Positions 33,126 to 42,458 of a stretch of 64,000 bases of DNA are shown here, piece after piece. The stretch comes from an uncultured Acidobacteriota bacterium. GTDB lineage: Bacteria > Acidobacteriota > Terriglobia > Bryobacterales > Bryobacteraceae. The translations under genes were made by a program, and so were the position numbers. The notes beneath the pieces are model-generated. The model saw nothing but the letters and a program-made list of their open reading frames with translations, ran no database searches and was not told the origin of the DNA. Within the stretch, counting starts at the first letter, position 1; every line of letters begins with the position of its first letter. The DNA is taken from the NCBI GenBank assembly GCA_902826685.1, contig CADEFT010000002.1, positions 1 to 64,000 on the forward strand, read 5' to 3'.

Positions 33126-34076
33126 ATGAGCAAACGTACCAGCATCGGTTCCTGGGCCTACACGATCGGGCCTTACGGCAAGAATCCCGTCGACTTTCCC
33201 ACGGTCTGCACGACGCTTAAGAAGCTTGGCTTTGATGGCGTTGAGCTTGGCGGGTTCCCGCCGCATCCCAATCCCGGCAATCCGAATGCCGCCAATGACG
33301 CCTGGCCGGGCGCGATGCCTGAGAAATCGCAGCGGGCGGAGCTGAAGGCGCAAATGAAGGAATGGGGCCTCGGCTTCAGCGGCATTGCGGCGAACCTGTG
33401 GGGCGAGAAGCTGATCAACACGGACGATCAGACCAAGTACATTGCCGAGTTCCGGAAGAATTCCGAGTTCTGCGCCGACCTGGGGATCCAGGGCCTGCGC
33501 GTCGATTGCGTGCAGCCTCCGACCATCCACCGCGAGATCGACTATGCCACGGCGCTCAAGCGCGTCTCCGAGACCTGGAAGACCTGCTGCGACATCGCCG
33601 CCGGCGCCGGCCAATACGTCACCTGGGAAGTGGAGCCTGGTTTTGCGTTCAACAAGCCAAGCGACGCCATAAGGGTCCACGACGCGGTGAACAAGCCCAA
33701 TTTCGGCATCCAGTACGACACCTGCCATGGACAGATGGTGGCCGTGGTGGGCGCGCGGCATGAGGGCGGCAAAGAAACCTATCCGAGCCAGGTGGACTAC
33801 ATCCGCATGCTCGACGGGCGCATCAATCACATACACCTGATCGATTCCGACAACACCTGCCACAAGGACGCCAATGGCCAGGACGAGACCTCGTCCCACC
33901 CGCCGTTTGGCAAAGGCCTGCTGAACTTCGATGAGATCATGCCGCCGCTGCTGAAGGCCGCCCGTGTGCCGCACGATTGGTGGACCATCGACCTGTGCTT
34001 CTGGCCCGATGCCTGGGCCGCCACCGAAACCTGCAAGAAATATCTCGATGGCCTGGTGGCCAGGTACGGCGCTTAG
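33126..34076 (+). CDS. Sugar phosphate isomerase/epimerase family protein (TIM barrel)
   Basis: A 316-residue xylose-isomerase-like TIM-barrel protein. Visible pieces are LKKLGFDGVELGGFPPHPNPG near the N-terminus, the metal-site segments EVEPGFAFN and FGIQYDTCHGQM, and INHIHLIDSDNTCH followed by HPPFGKGLLNFDEI. It would interconvert or cleave a sugar or inositol derivative using a divalent metal. GGAG lies 10 bases before the ATG. It is 12 bases upstream of a Gfo/Idh/MocA gene, a common pairing in catabolism of polyols and modified sugars. Confidence 0.88.
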   Translation: MSKRTSIGSWAYTIGPYGKNPVDFPTVCTTLKKLGFDGVELGGFPPHPNPGNPNAANDAWPGAMPEKSQRAELKAQMKEWGLGFSGIAANLWGEKLINTDDQTKYIAEFRKNSEFCADLGIQGLRVDCVQPPTIHREIDYATALKRVSETWKTCCDIAAGAGQYVTWEVEPGFAFNKPSDAIRVHDAVNKPNFGIQYDTCHGQMVAVVGARHEGGKETYPSQVDYIRMLDGRINHIHLIDSDNTCHKDANGQDETSSHPPFGKGLLNFDEIMPPLLKAARVPHDWWTIDLCFWPDAWAATETCKKYLDGLVARYGA

Positions 34077-34088
34077 GGAGCGGGGAAC

Positions 34089-35249
34089 ATGAAAGAACTG
34101 CGCGTTGGAATGATCGGGTATGGGTTCATGGGCCGCGCCCATTCAAATGCTTACAAGCGGCTCACCGATTTCTTTCCGGTGAATCACCGGCCGGTATTGA
34201 AGGCGGCTTGCGCCCGCAACAAGGAGAAGGCGGAAGCTTTTGCCAAGGTGTGGGGCTACGAGCGGATCGAGACGGATTGGAAGGCGCTGGTGGCGGCCGA
34301 TGACATCGACCTCATCGACATCGGGTCGCCCAACAACACGCACCTGGAGATCGCGCTCGCCGCCGCCAAGGCGGGCAAGATGGTGCTGTGTGAAAAGCCG
34401 CTAGCCATGTCGGTGAAAGAAGCCGAAAAGATGGTGGCGGCGGTTGAGAAGTACAAAGTCCCGAACATGGTCTGGTTCAACTACCGGCGCGTTCCGGCCA
34501 TCGCGCTGGCCAAGCAGATTATCGACGAAGGCCGCGTGGGCCGCGCCTTTCACTACCGCGCGACCTACCTGCAGGATTGGACGATCGCCGAGGACGTTCC
34601 CCAAGGCGGCCCGGGCTTGTGGCGCCTGGACGCTTCGGTGGCCGGATCGGGCGTGACCGGCGATTTGCTGGCCCACTCGATCGACACGGCCATGTGGCTG
34701 AACGGGCCCATTACGCGCGTGGTGGCGAAGACGGAAACCTTCGTCAAGGAGCGCCTGCATGTGGAGACCAGGAAAAAGCAGAAGGTCACCATCGACGACG
34801 CGTGCATGTTCCTGGCCGAGTTCGCCAACGGCTCCATCGGCACGTTCGAATCGACGCGCTATGCGCGCGGGCGGAAGAACTTCAACACGTTCGAAATGAA
34901 TGGCGCCGACGGTTCGGTTTACTTCGACCTGGAGGAGCCGGAATATCTGCAGTACTTCGAATACAAGCAGAATCAGTCGGGCAAAAAGGTGGAGTCGCAC
35001 CTCACTGGATGGCGCAAGATTCACACCACCAACTCCGAGCATCCTTACATGAACCGCTATTGGGTGCCCGGCACCTGCATCGGTTATGAGCATACCTTTC
35101 TGAACGCGCTGGCGGATTTCGTGATGGGCATCGAATCGGGCAAACCCACGCAGCCGGATTTCCGCTGCGCTCTGCAAACGCAGAAGGTGTGCGACGCGGT
35201 GCTGAAGTCGGCGCGTAGCGGTAAGTGGACGGCTACCGGCGCCAAGTAG
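34089..35249 (+). CDS. Gfo/Idh/MocA-family NAD(P)-dependent oxidoreductase
   Basis: A 386-residue oxidoreductase: N-terminal Rossmann domain ([18 protein letters not shown], residues about 5-22), [31 protein letters not shown] with the conserved EKP, and a C-terminal sugar-binding sheet domain. Family active-site elements include [14 protein letters not shown]. Together with the isomerase upstream it should oxidise a sugar, inositol or glycoside. No leader, so cytoplasmic. It ends one base before the convergent neighbour ends. Confidence 0.93.
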   Translation: MKELRVGMIGYGFMGRAHSNAYKRLTDFFPVNHRPVLKAACARNKEKAEAFAKVWGYERIETDWKALVAADDIDLIDIGSPNNTHLEIALAAAKAGKMVLCEKPLAMSVKEAEKMVAAVEKYKVPNMVWFNYRRVPAIALAKQIIDEGRVGRAFHYRATYLQDWTIAEDVPQGGPGLWRLDASVAGSGVTGDLLAHSIDTAMWLNGPITRVVAKTETFVKERLHVETRKKQKVTIDDACMFLAEFANGSIGTFESTRYARGRKNFNTFEMNGADGSVYFDLEEPEYLQYFEYKQNQSGKKVESHLTGWRKIHTTNSEHPYMNRYWVPGTCIGYEHTFLNALADFVMGIESGKPTQPDFRCALQTQKVCDAVLKSARSGKWTATGAK

Positions 35250-36092
35250 CTAAGCGCTGCCCAGATCCATCACCGAATTCCGCAGAACGAAATCCGCGTT
35301 CTGCCGGATCGTGCCCTCGGCATCCTGCGAGGTGTAGTTGCAAATCGTTCGCGCGATCAGCCCGGCGGGGAAGCGCAGCATCCGGTCTCCCATCGAAACC
35401 ACGATCTCGCGCTGCGGGGCCGACACGGGGAAGGATGCATTGGCGCTGCCCGCGCCCGTCCCTTCCACCCTCGCTCCGGAAGGCAGATACTGCGCCAGCA
35501 TCTCCATCAGTTTGTCGGTGGAAGCCTGGGTGAGAAACCCGAAGGGGCTGATGCGCTCCTGGTGGGAGCGATCCTCAAGCGACGCGCCAGGGGACGGCTG
35601 GGCCTGCGTGGGACGCTCAAAGAACCAGCCCGTGCGCAGGTACGTCTTTTCGCCCAGTTCCGAATCTCGATTCTGCAGCACGATGCCCTCGCCCGTCAGC
35701 GGATCGAAGAACATGCCTTCCCAGGCTTCGAGCCTGCTCGGGTCGATCGGCGTCGAAGCGGCGGGGGTGGATTGCAATACGGGAGTGGGCGCGCTCGGCG
35801 CCGCCGGCGGCGTGACTGCTGGAGCGACGATCGCCGCGGCGGGCGTTGGCGTTGGCGTTGGCGCCGCCGTTTCTCTCGCAGCCACGGGCCGATTCTCCGT
35901 CCACGCCGGTGTCGGTTTCCCCCCGAACAATTGCTGCAGGCTGGTGGTGACCGGCGCCGAGGAATTGCCGGTTTGCTCGACGGCCGCCAACTTTTCGTCA
36001 AACGACGGATAGCCGGCCAGCGGCGGAGTGGGCTTTCCACCGAACAATTGCTGGAGGCTGGTGGTTACGGGTTGGTTGTTGAGGCGTTCCAC
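35250..36092 (-). CDS. Proline/alanine-rich protein of unknown function with a duplicated 16-residue motif
   Basis: A 280-residue protein starting with GTG; no family recognised. The sequence PVTTSLQQLFGGKPTP occurs twice exactly (residues 8-23 and 47-62). An Ala/Pro/Thr-rich linker (about 70-115) leads to a globular C-terminal part (about 118-280). That part has FFDPLTGEGIVLQNRDSEL and LRFPAGLIARTICNYTSQDAEG. There is no signal peptide. It is the last gene of the M16 operon, 31 bases after the inactive M16 gene. The duplicated motif may be a short linear binding motif. Confidence 0.6.
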   Translation of the reverse strand: MERLNNQPVTTSLQQLFGGKPTPPLAGYPSFDEKLAAVEQTGNSSAPVTTSLQQLFGGKPTPAWTENRPVAARETAAPTPTPTPAAAIVAPAVTPPAAPSAPTPVLQSTPAASTPIDPSRLEAWEGMFFDPLTGEGIVLQNRDSELGEKTYLRTGWFFERPTQAQPSPGASLEDRSHQERISPFGFLTQASTDKLMEMLAQYLPSGARVEGTGAGSANASFPVSAPQREIVVSMGDRMLRFPAGLIARTICNYTSQDAEGTIRQNADFVLRNSVMDLGSA

Positions 36093-36123
36093 GCGATTGC
36101 AGTTAGCAATCGGAATGCCGTGA

Positions 36124-37578
36124 TCATTCGAACAGCGTCGCGGCCTTGACGATCGCCGAAGATCTGATCCGCAGCGGATAGCGCTCCACCGTCTTGTCCT
36201 CTTCCAAAACGTCCTGGGGTTTCGGCGCGTTGTATTTCATGGGCGACACCGCCTCTTCCACGATCGCCTTCCTCAGCCGCGCGGCATCGTGCGCGATCAT
36301 CACAACCTGGACGTTTTCCATTGAAAGATGTTTGCTCACGGCGCGGTTCACATCGTCGCGCGTCATGGCGGCGAGGCCCGATTTGACATAGGCGTTGAAC
36401 TCGCCGATGCCGTAGAACCTGCTGTCGATCGCGTAGCCCGATTCGGCGCGCTTGGTCTTGATCAACAGGTTGACGTACTTGGAAAGAAAATTCCGCGTCT
36501 GTTCGAACTCCTCCTGGCTCAGCCCTTGGCGATGGAGACGCTCCAGTTCGAAGAAGGCGAGGCGCAATGTGAAGTGCGCGGTTTCGGGAACGACGGGCCG
36601 GATCCATACTTGAAAGATCTGTTGGCGGCGGGCGAGGTTCGGTTCGGGCTCCATCAGAAACATGCCGCGCGGAAAGTATTCGATGTAGGCGTAGTCTCCG
36701 TAGTTGAGCCCGCGCACCTCTCGAATCCGGTCATACAGCCGCACGCCGGAGTTGCGATGCTGGCCGAGCCAACTGGCCGCCAGCATCAGCGGGAGGTAGT
36801 CCGCGTCGCCGCGTTTGACCCGGATGGGGAACCCGAACGAAATCGCTACCGAGCGCGTGTCTTTTTCGACGAGGGTGAGATGGCGTCCGGCCCGCATCTT
36901 CGGCGCCGCCAGCTTCAAGAGAGTGGCGGATCCCTGGGGCAGAACCGCGAAGTCCTTACGCAGACGATCGGCGAACCCTTTCGGGTAGCCGCCCGCGATG
37001 GCGATGGTCAAATTCGCCTGCGTATAGTGCCGCTGGTAGAAGCGCTTGAGGTCGCCGGCCGTCAGCTTTTCGATCGCCGCCACGCGGCCCTGGTTGTGAT
37101 GCCCGTAGGGATGGCCCATGTAAATGCCGTTGTACAGAACCTCCTTGCCGAGTTCCTCGTCGTTATTGCCGCGAAGCGACGTGCGGAGGAAGTTCACCGA
37201 CTGGTCCTTGAGCCGCGCCAGGTCACCGGCGTGCCAGCCTGGATCGAGCAGCATCTGCCGGAACAGGCCGTAGAATGTTTCGAGGTTATCGGCGTGCGTC
37301 TCGCCGAGAAACGCCGTCATTTCCTTATCCACCTGGTATTCGACTTCGGTGGCCATCGGAAACATGGCATCGAGAATTTGTTTGTATTGTGTTTGCCGCG
37401 ATCCACCCTGCGCCAGCATCGATGCGGTGAGGTTCGCCACTCCCTCCTGGCCGGCGGGATCGGACGCGGCCCCAGTTCGGAACACGGCGCGAATGGTGAT
37501 CAGCGGAGATTTGCCGGGCCGTTCGACGATCTCCGTCGCGCCGGCACAGGTGGCCAGCAGGATCAAAGCCCATCTCAT
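36124..37578 (-). CDS. M16-family peptidase homologue lacking the zinc motif
   Basis: A 484-residue exported protein (leader MRWALILLATCAGA) with the M16 insulinase/pitrilysin fold. Where active members have HxxEH, this has EGVANLTASMLAQGG, with no His or Glu ligands. The C-terminal substrate-side signature is present (IREVRGLNYGDYAYIEY). M16B proteases work as heterodimers of one zinc subunit and one inactive subunit that shapes the cavity; this is the inactive one. Its start overlaps the mtaB stop by 4 bases, and the zinc subunit is the gene before mtaB. Confidence 0.92.
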   Translation of the reverse strand: MRWALILLATCAGATEIVERPGKSPLITIRAVFRTGAASDPAGQEGVANLTASMLAQGGSRQTQYKQILDAMFPMATEVEYQVDKEMTAFLGETHADNLETFYGLFRQMLLDPGWHAGDLARLKDQSVNFLRTSLRGNNDEELGKEVLYNGIYMGHPYGHHNQGRVAAIEKLTAGDLKRFYQRHYTQANLTIAIAGGYPKGFADRLRKDFAVLPQGSATLLKLAAPKMRAGRHLTLVEKDTRSVAISFGFPIRVKRGDADYLPLMLAASWLGQHRNSGVRLYDRIREVRGLNYGDYAYIEYFPRGMFLMEPEPNLARRQQIFQVWIRPVVPETAHFTLRLAFFELERLHRQGLSQEEFEQTRNFLSKYVNLLIKTKRAESGYAIDSRFYGIGEFNAYVKSGLAAMTRDDVNRAVSKHLSMENVQVVMIAHDAARLRKAIVEEAVSPMKYNAPKPQDVLEEDKTVERYPLRIRSSAIVKAATLFE

Positions 37579-38861
37579 GCCAGCACCGGCAGGGCGGAGG
37601 ATTCCCGAAGGGCCGAATCGGTGACGCCGCCAATCGTTACATCGATCAGGCGGTTGGCCTCGCGAGGCGACGCCAGTTGTACCTGCAGGTAGTTCCCGGT
37701 AAGCGCGACGCGGCCCGTTTCGAGCGTCACGGCGGAAAGCGTGCGGCCGGTCATCGATTGCCGGAACGCAAGGTTCTTCGCCGCCGCCAGTTCCCGCAGG
37801 ATCTGGTTACGCCGTTTGCGGACGGGAACCGGCACGGAACCGCTTGCGCCGGCGGCCTCGGTACCGGGCCGCTCCGAATAGGTGAACACGTGCAGATAGG
37901 TGAACGGCAGGCTTTCGATGAAGCGGCGGCTTTCGTCGAATTCCTCCTCGGTCTCGCCGGGGAAACCTGTCATCACATCGGCGCCGATGGCGGCGTCGGG
38001 CATCCATTCGCGTGCCAGGCGGATCCGCTCCTCATAGTGGCCCGGCCTGTATTTGCGGCGCATGCGGCGCAGCGTCGCCGCGGAACCGGATTGCAGGGGA
38101 GCGTGCACGTGCCGGGCGATCCGTCCGCTTTCCGCCATGAGCCGCAGCAGTTCGCTGGAAAAATCCATTGGCTCCACGGAACTGAGCCGCAGGCGTTCGA
38201 TGGACGTCTCATCGAGCAATCGCCGCACCAGGTCTGGCAGGCGCAGGCGGCCTTCGAGATCGCGGCCCCAGCGGCCGAGATTGATGCCGCTCAGCACCAC
38301 CTCGCGATACCGCGCGGCAAGCTGGCGGACCTGCGCCACCACGTCTTGCGGCCGGGCGCTGCGGCTCCGCCCACGCACCGACGGAATGATGCAGAACGAG
38401 CAGCGATTGCCGCAGCCATCCTGAACCTTTAGGTTCGGGCGCGTGCGATCGCCTAGCGCGTCTTCAACCGGAGCCGAAAGGAAATCGCGCTGTTCGAAAA
38501 TATCGCCAATGTGAATTTGCCCGTGGTAGTGGGATTCGGCGATCAGGTCGGGAATCTGGATCTTGTGCGAATTGCCCACCACCCAGGTCACGCCGGCCAA
38601 CGCGGCGATTTCTTCCGGCGCGCGTTGGGCGTAGCAGCCGGTCACCAGGATGCGCGCCTGGGGATCTTCGCGATGGACGCGGCGCACCGTCTGCCGCACG
38701 TCCTGATCGGCTTCCGCGGTCACCGTGCAGGTATTCAGCACCACCAGGTCGGCGCGATCTTCGGCGGCCGACATTCCCTGCTTGCGCAGCATCCCCTCGA
38801 TCGCCGCGCCATCGGCCTGAGCGGCCCTGCATCCGAAATTGTGAATGCGAAACGTACGCAT
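37575..38861 (-). CDS. mtaB: tRNA t6A37 methylthiotransferase MtaB-like
   Basis: A 428-residue radical-SAM methylthiotransferase. The N-terminal MTTase domain (FRIHNFGCRAAQADGAAIE) carries three cluster cysteines (FGCR, LNTCTV, TGCYAQ), and the radical-SAM cluster is CGNRCSFC. A C-terminal TRAM-type domain follows (LSAVTLETGRVALTGNYLQVQL). The NTCTVTAEAD and VRGRSRSA stretches fit the MtaB/YqeV subgroup, which converts t6A to ms2t6A in tRNA, rather than MiaB or RimO. It lies between the two M16 protease genes with 2-base spacing on one side and a 4-base overlap on the other. Confidence 0.92.
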   Translation of the reverse strand: MRTFRIHNFGCRAAQADGAAIEGMLRKQGMSAAEDRADLVVLNTCTVTAEADQDVRQTVRRVHREDPQARILVTGCYAQRAPEEIAALAGVTWVVGNSHKIQIPDLIAESHYHGQIHIGDIFEQRDFLSAPVEDALGDRTRPNLKVQDGCGNRCSFCIIPSVRGRSRSARPQDVVAQVRQLAARYREVVLSGINLGRWGRDLEGRLRLPDLVRRLLDETSIERLRLSSVEPMDFSSELLRLMAESGRIARHVHAPLQSGSAATLRRMRRKYRPGHYEERIRLAREWMPDAAIGADVMTGFPGETEEEFDESRRFIESLPFTYLHVFTYSERPGTEAAGASGSVPVPVRKRRNQILRELAAAKNLAFRQSMTGRTLSAVTLETGRVALTGNYLQVQLASPREANRLIDVTIGGVTDSALRESSALPVLA

Positions 38862-38863
38862 GG

Positions 38864-40186
38864 CTATGGCTTGCCGGACAAGGTCACGACCACGCGCTCA
38901 TTGGCCGTAAAATACCGCCGCGCGGCGTTCCGCACGTCTTCGGCGGTGAGCGCACCGTAACGGTCGAAGAGACGGTTGATGGTTTCGGGCGTGCGCCGCA
39001 GCGAGATATAGTGCATCAGCGAATGCGCGATCGACTCGCTATCATTCAGGCTCAACGCAAACCTATAGCGCAAGTGGTTCTTGACGGCTTCAAGTTTCCC
39101 GGCGGGCACCAGCGTTTCGGTGAAGCTTTCGAAGGCGGCCAGAATCCGCGCTCGCACGGCGGGCACATCGGCCTGCCTCTTCACGCGCGCCATCACGGTG
39201 AACAGGTGCGGGTCGGCGTGATCGAACGCGTCCACATCCAGCCGGTCCACGGTTTGATCGGCGATCACCAGCTTGTTGTAAAGCTCGGAGTTCGGCGAGA
39301 ACCCCAGATGGGCGATCAGGTCGAGCGCGGCGGAATCCGGTTTGTCGTCGGCATAGGCGGCGCCGTGAAACGCGACCGCCAGCCAGGGCAGCGTCTGAGA
39401 AGGCCAATCGACATGCGCGGTGCGCGGCGCAGCATGCGCCGGCTCCACCGGAATGGCGGGCGCTTTGTAGGCTCCCGATTTCCATCCGGCCCAATACTTC
39501 TCCACCAGCGCCAGACTCTCGTTCGCCTTCACATCGCCCACCAGGATCAGTGTGGTGAACTCGGGCCGGTACCAGCGTTCGAAGAACGTGCGGCTGTATT
39601 CATACTGATTCGGCATGTCCTCGATGTCCTTCAGGAATCCGATGGTGGTGTGCTTGTAGGTGTGCCGGTCGAATGCCGTGTCGTACAGCGTTTCGATCAG
39701 CTTCTCGCCGGGCTCGGCCGCGCTCTTGTTGTATTCGCCCAGAACGGCCAGAGTCTCCGTGCGGAAGACATCTTCCGGGAACGAAAGATTCTGGAACCGG
39801 TCGGCTTCGATGCGCAGCGTCAGTTCCAGGTCTTCCCTGGAAAACGTGGTGTGATAATTCGTGCGGTCGTCCCACGTGGAGGCGTTCGACGCCGCGCCCA
39901 TCTTCTTCAAAAAACCTTCGTACTGCTCGGGCGTGATGTTCTTGGTCCCGCGAAACATCACATGTTCAAACAGGTGGGCAAACCCGCTTTTGCCGGGTTC
40001 GATCTCGTTGCGTGAGCCGGTTTGCACCACGATCTGCAGTGCGACGACGTTCGGGAAATCGGTGGGGACGACGATGACGCGCAAGCCATTGGCGAGATCG
40101 CGCTGCGCGTAGTCGTAAGGAAACAACTTGGCCGGCTGCTGCGCGAGCGCCGCCAGGGCCGTTGCGAAATACAACAGCGGCATCAT
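38864..40186 (-). CDS. M16-family zinc metallopeptidase (active subunit)
   Basis: A 440-residue exported protease (leader MMPLLYFATALAALAQQ). The zinc motif HxxEH is HLFEH in SGFAHLFEHVMFRGTKN (about residues 68-72), with the downstream glutamate in LAVLGEYNKS. The C-terminal half has the usual LVGDVKANESLALVEKYW. It should degrade peptides in the periplasm with the zinc-less homologue two genes downstream. Its start overlaps the stop of the APC permease gene by 4 bases. Confidence 0.94.
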   Translation of the reverse strand: MMPLLYFATALAALAQQPAKLFPYDYAQRDLANGLRVIVVPTDFPNVVALQIVVQTGSRNEIEPGKSGFAHLFEHVMFRGTKNITPEQYEGFLKKMGAASNASTWDDRTNYHTTFSREDLELTLRIEADRFQNLSFPEDVFRTETLAVLGEYNKSAAEPGEKLIETLYDTAFDRHTYKHTTIGFLKDIEDMPNQYEYSRTFFERWYRPEFTTLILVGDVKANESLALVEKYWAGWKSGAYKAPAIPVEPAHAAPRTAHVDWPSQTLPWLAVAFHGAAYADDKPDSAALDLIAHLGFSPNSELYNKLVIADQTVDRLDVDAFDHADPHLFTVMARVKRQADVPAVRARILAAFESFTETLVPAGKLEAVKNHLRYRFALSLNDSESIAHSLMHYISLRRTPETINRLFDRYGALTAEDVRNAARRYFTANERVVVTLSGKP

Positions 40187-42417
40187 CCCTTGCGCATCTC
40201 CCCGCGCATGTCGCGAAGGACTTCATCCTTGCCGGTGCCGTTCAAATCTTTCTCCAGCCGCCGCAGCGCAGCGCCCAGAACGTCGCGATGATGAAGCTGC
40301 GATCCCAGTCCTTCGCCTTCGCTCAGCCGCAGCCAAAGCTCATGCAGCCGGTCGATATCTTCGGGCCATAGCCTCGGCGGATGCGGGCCCAGGTTCACAT
40401 AAGACGAAGGCCGGTCCGGACTGATGACTTCGAGGGAGAAGGGATGGCGCGGCTCCGGCAACTTCTCCCACGCCAGACCGATGCGCCGCGACAGTTCTTC
40501 CGACGCCATGCGGGCGGAAACGCCGGTCACCAGGCGCGATGCTTTCAGCTTCGCCGCCGTCTGCACCATGGCGATAAAGGGATCCGTTCCCGGCACCACC
40601 AGCAACTCCACCGGCTTGCCTTCTTTCTCGGCGAGTTCCACCACGCGGCTGAACAGTTGCTTTTCGTAGTCGCTAAAAAGCTGCTCGTCGCGCAGGCCGT
40701 ATTCGGCCGCGCCGGTGGAAAGCTGACGAACGGTCATCACCACGATGTCGTGCCGGCGCAGGTTGGTTTTCTCGAGAACTTTCTTGAAGTGGTCCATGCG
40801 CTGGAAATCGCGCACCGCCACCAGAACGGAGCCTGGGCGGGCGTGCAGCGTATCCGCTTCCACCTGGTGCTGATGCTCCAGGTTGAATTCTTCGAGTCCC
40901 TTCCGGCCGAGCTTGGCGCGCTGATTCACGCGTTCGGAGATCAGGAAGATGCCGAAGAGAATCACCGTCAACGCGAGGCCGGAAATGGTCGCGATCTGCT
41001 TGGTCAGCAGGTTGGCGATCGCCACCAGGAACAGCATCAGCACGGAGGCGATGAGCCCCACCGGAATCTCCGAGCCGCCGAGCTTCAGATTGGGCGGCAT
41101 GCGGTATTCCTGGTCGTGCCGCTTGAGGCGGAGCGAAAGCACGCCCAGGCCCTTCAAGAAGAAACTCCAGACCACGCCGAACGCATAGGCTTCACCGAGC
41201 AGATAAACGTCGCCGCGGCTCAGCAGAATCGTCACCAGTTGAAGGGACGTAATCAGGTTGACGATGCGGAACGTGGTCCCGAAGCGCAGGTGCGGCTTGC
41301 GGAACCATTCGAGCAGCACGCCGTCTTCGGCGACGCGGTTCAAGATTCCGTTGGCGCCGATGATCGACGTATTGACCGCGCCGGACAGGATCAGCGTGCC
41401 CACGATGACGACAAACATATGGAACCCGAGCTTGAGCAGCGTCGGCCCGGCCAGGTTCATCGCCAGGCCGCCGATGAGATTGTCGTAGTAATCCTTGCGG
41501 ACGGCGTCGGGGATGATCATCACCGCGAAGATCGAGATGAGGCCGGTGCTCAGCAGCGCGTAGAAGCAGACGATGTTGGCGGTGATGCGCAGGTTCTTGA
41601 GCTTGGGATAAGCGATCTCGCGATAGACCTGGGCCAGCGTTTCAAACCCGCTCATCGCCAGCAGGCTGTGGCCGAACGCGACGATCATCATCGCCAGCGG
41701 AATCTGCTCCCAGAAGGTCCCTTCAAGCCAACCGAGCGCGTCTTTGCTGAACTCCAGATTGGACATGCTCGGGACCGGCGGAAGCGCGACGCTTCCCCTC
41801 AGCAGCAGCGTAATGGGGCACCACACCAGCAGGATCGCCACCATCACGGTGGTGATCTGCATGATGCGCAGCGCCTTGCCGCTCGATTCGTGAATGCCCT
41901 TGGTGTTGCTGTACCAGAAATAAATCGTGACGGCGACCGCGAAAAAGACGGCGAAATAGTTAGGGTTCAGCCGGAAGTCCTGATGCGTCAGCTCGCTCAG
42001 TTCGTTCATCAGGCGTCCCAGGTATTGGCCGGCGCTGACCGCCGAGATAGGCCCCGTCAATACATAGTCCACCACCAGCGCCGATACGGAAAGTTTGGCC
42101 ATGGTGGGGCCCATGCTGTCGCGTACCACGACATAAACGCCGCCGCGCACGAACATGCTGCAGCTCTCCATATAGATGGAGCGCACCGCGAACGCGAACA
42201 GCATCACCGCCAGAATGAACCAGGGCGCCGACTTGCCGATGGCCTGTTCGGCGATGCCGCCGACGTAGAACATGGTGGAGGCCAGGTCGCTGAGCACGAT
42301 GGCGGCACCGCGCCAGAAGCTGATGAAGCTCAGCGCGACAGTGGTCGCCACCACGACCTTTGTTGACGGGGCGAGGGACGAAGTCGAGTGCTCTGCTGGA
42401 GAGCCGCCGGAATCCAT
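40183..42417 (-). CDS. APC-superfamily permease with a large soluble C-terminal domain
   Basis: A 744-residue protein. About 12 membrane segments of the amino acid/polyamine permease type fill residues 25-490, with VALSFISFWRGAAIVLSDLASTMFYVGG as a typical first pair. About 250 hydrophilic residues follow. Part of that tail (GSVLVAVRDFQRMDHFKKVLEKTN ... IVVMTVRQL) resembles a universal-stress-protein-like nucleotide-binding fold. The substrate is unknown. It leads the operon that continues with both M16 proteases, so uptake of amino acids from periplasmic proteolysis is a reasonable idea. No ribosome-binding site is seen; a TAACCT box lies 5 bases before the ATG. Confidence 0.88.
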   Translation of the reverse strand: MDSGGSPAEHSTSSLAPSTKVVVATTVALSFISFWRGAAIVLSDLASTMFYVGGIAEQAIGKSAPWFILAVMLFAFAVRSIYMESCSMFVRGGVYVVVRDSMGPTMAKLSVSALVVDYVLTGPISAVSAGQYLGRLMNELSELTHQDFRLNPNYFAVFFAVAVTIYFWYSNTKGIHESSGKALRIMQITTVMVAILLVWCPITLLLRGSVALPPVPSMSNLEFSKDALGWLEGTFWEQIPLAMMIVAFGHSLLAMSGFETLAQVYREIAYPKLKNLRITANIVCFYALLSTGLISIFAVMIIPDAVRKDYYDNLIGGLAMNLAGPTLLKLGFHMFVVIVGTLILSGAVNTSIIGANGILNRVAEDGVLLEWFRKPHLRFGTTFRIVNLITSLQLVTILLSRGDVYLLGEAYAFGVVWSFFLKGLGVLSLRLKRHDQEYRMPPNLKLGGSEIPVGLIASVLMLFLVAIANLLTKQIATISGLALTVILFGIFLISERVNQRAKLGRKGLEEFNLEHQHQVEADTLHARPGSVLVAVRDFQRMDHFKKVLEKTNLRRHDIVVMTVRQLSTGAAEYGLRDEQLFSDYEKQLFSRVVELAEKEGKPVELLVVPGTDPFIAMVQTAAKLKASRLVTGVSARMASEELSRRIGLAWEKLPEPRHPFSLEVISPDRPSSYVNLGPHPPRLWPEDIDRLHELWLRLSEGEGLGSQLHHRDVLGAALRRLEKDLNGTGKDEVLRDMRGEMRKG

Positions 42418-42422
42418 TTGGG

Positions 42423-42450
42423 AGGTTAAACCTACTTCACTATGTTAACC
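42423..42450. promoter_or_regulatory. Divergent regulatory region with GGTTAA/TTAACC inverted repeat
   Basis: GGTTAA (42424-42429) and TTAACC (42445-42450) are a perfect 6-base inverted repeat with centres 21 bases apart, two helical turns. They lie between the divergent permease and CCA-enzyme genes. On the minus strand TAACCT (42428-42423) lies 5 bases before the permease ATG and could be its -10. The operator role is inference. Confidence 0.4.
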
Positions 42451-42458
42451 ATAACGAT

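Noticed and set aside
33009..34142. Upstream extension of the Rrf2 frame to 529 codons
   Set aside because: It is antisense to the sugar isomerase gene; Rrf2 homology starts exactly at 33008, just after a good promoter.
40381..42366. Plus-strand open frame of 661 codons opposite the APC permease
   Set aside because: Translation is a His/Gln/Arg-rich shadow; the opposite strand gives a coherent 12-helix permease coupled to neighbours.
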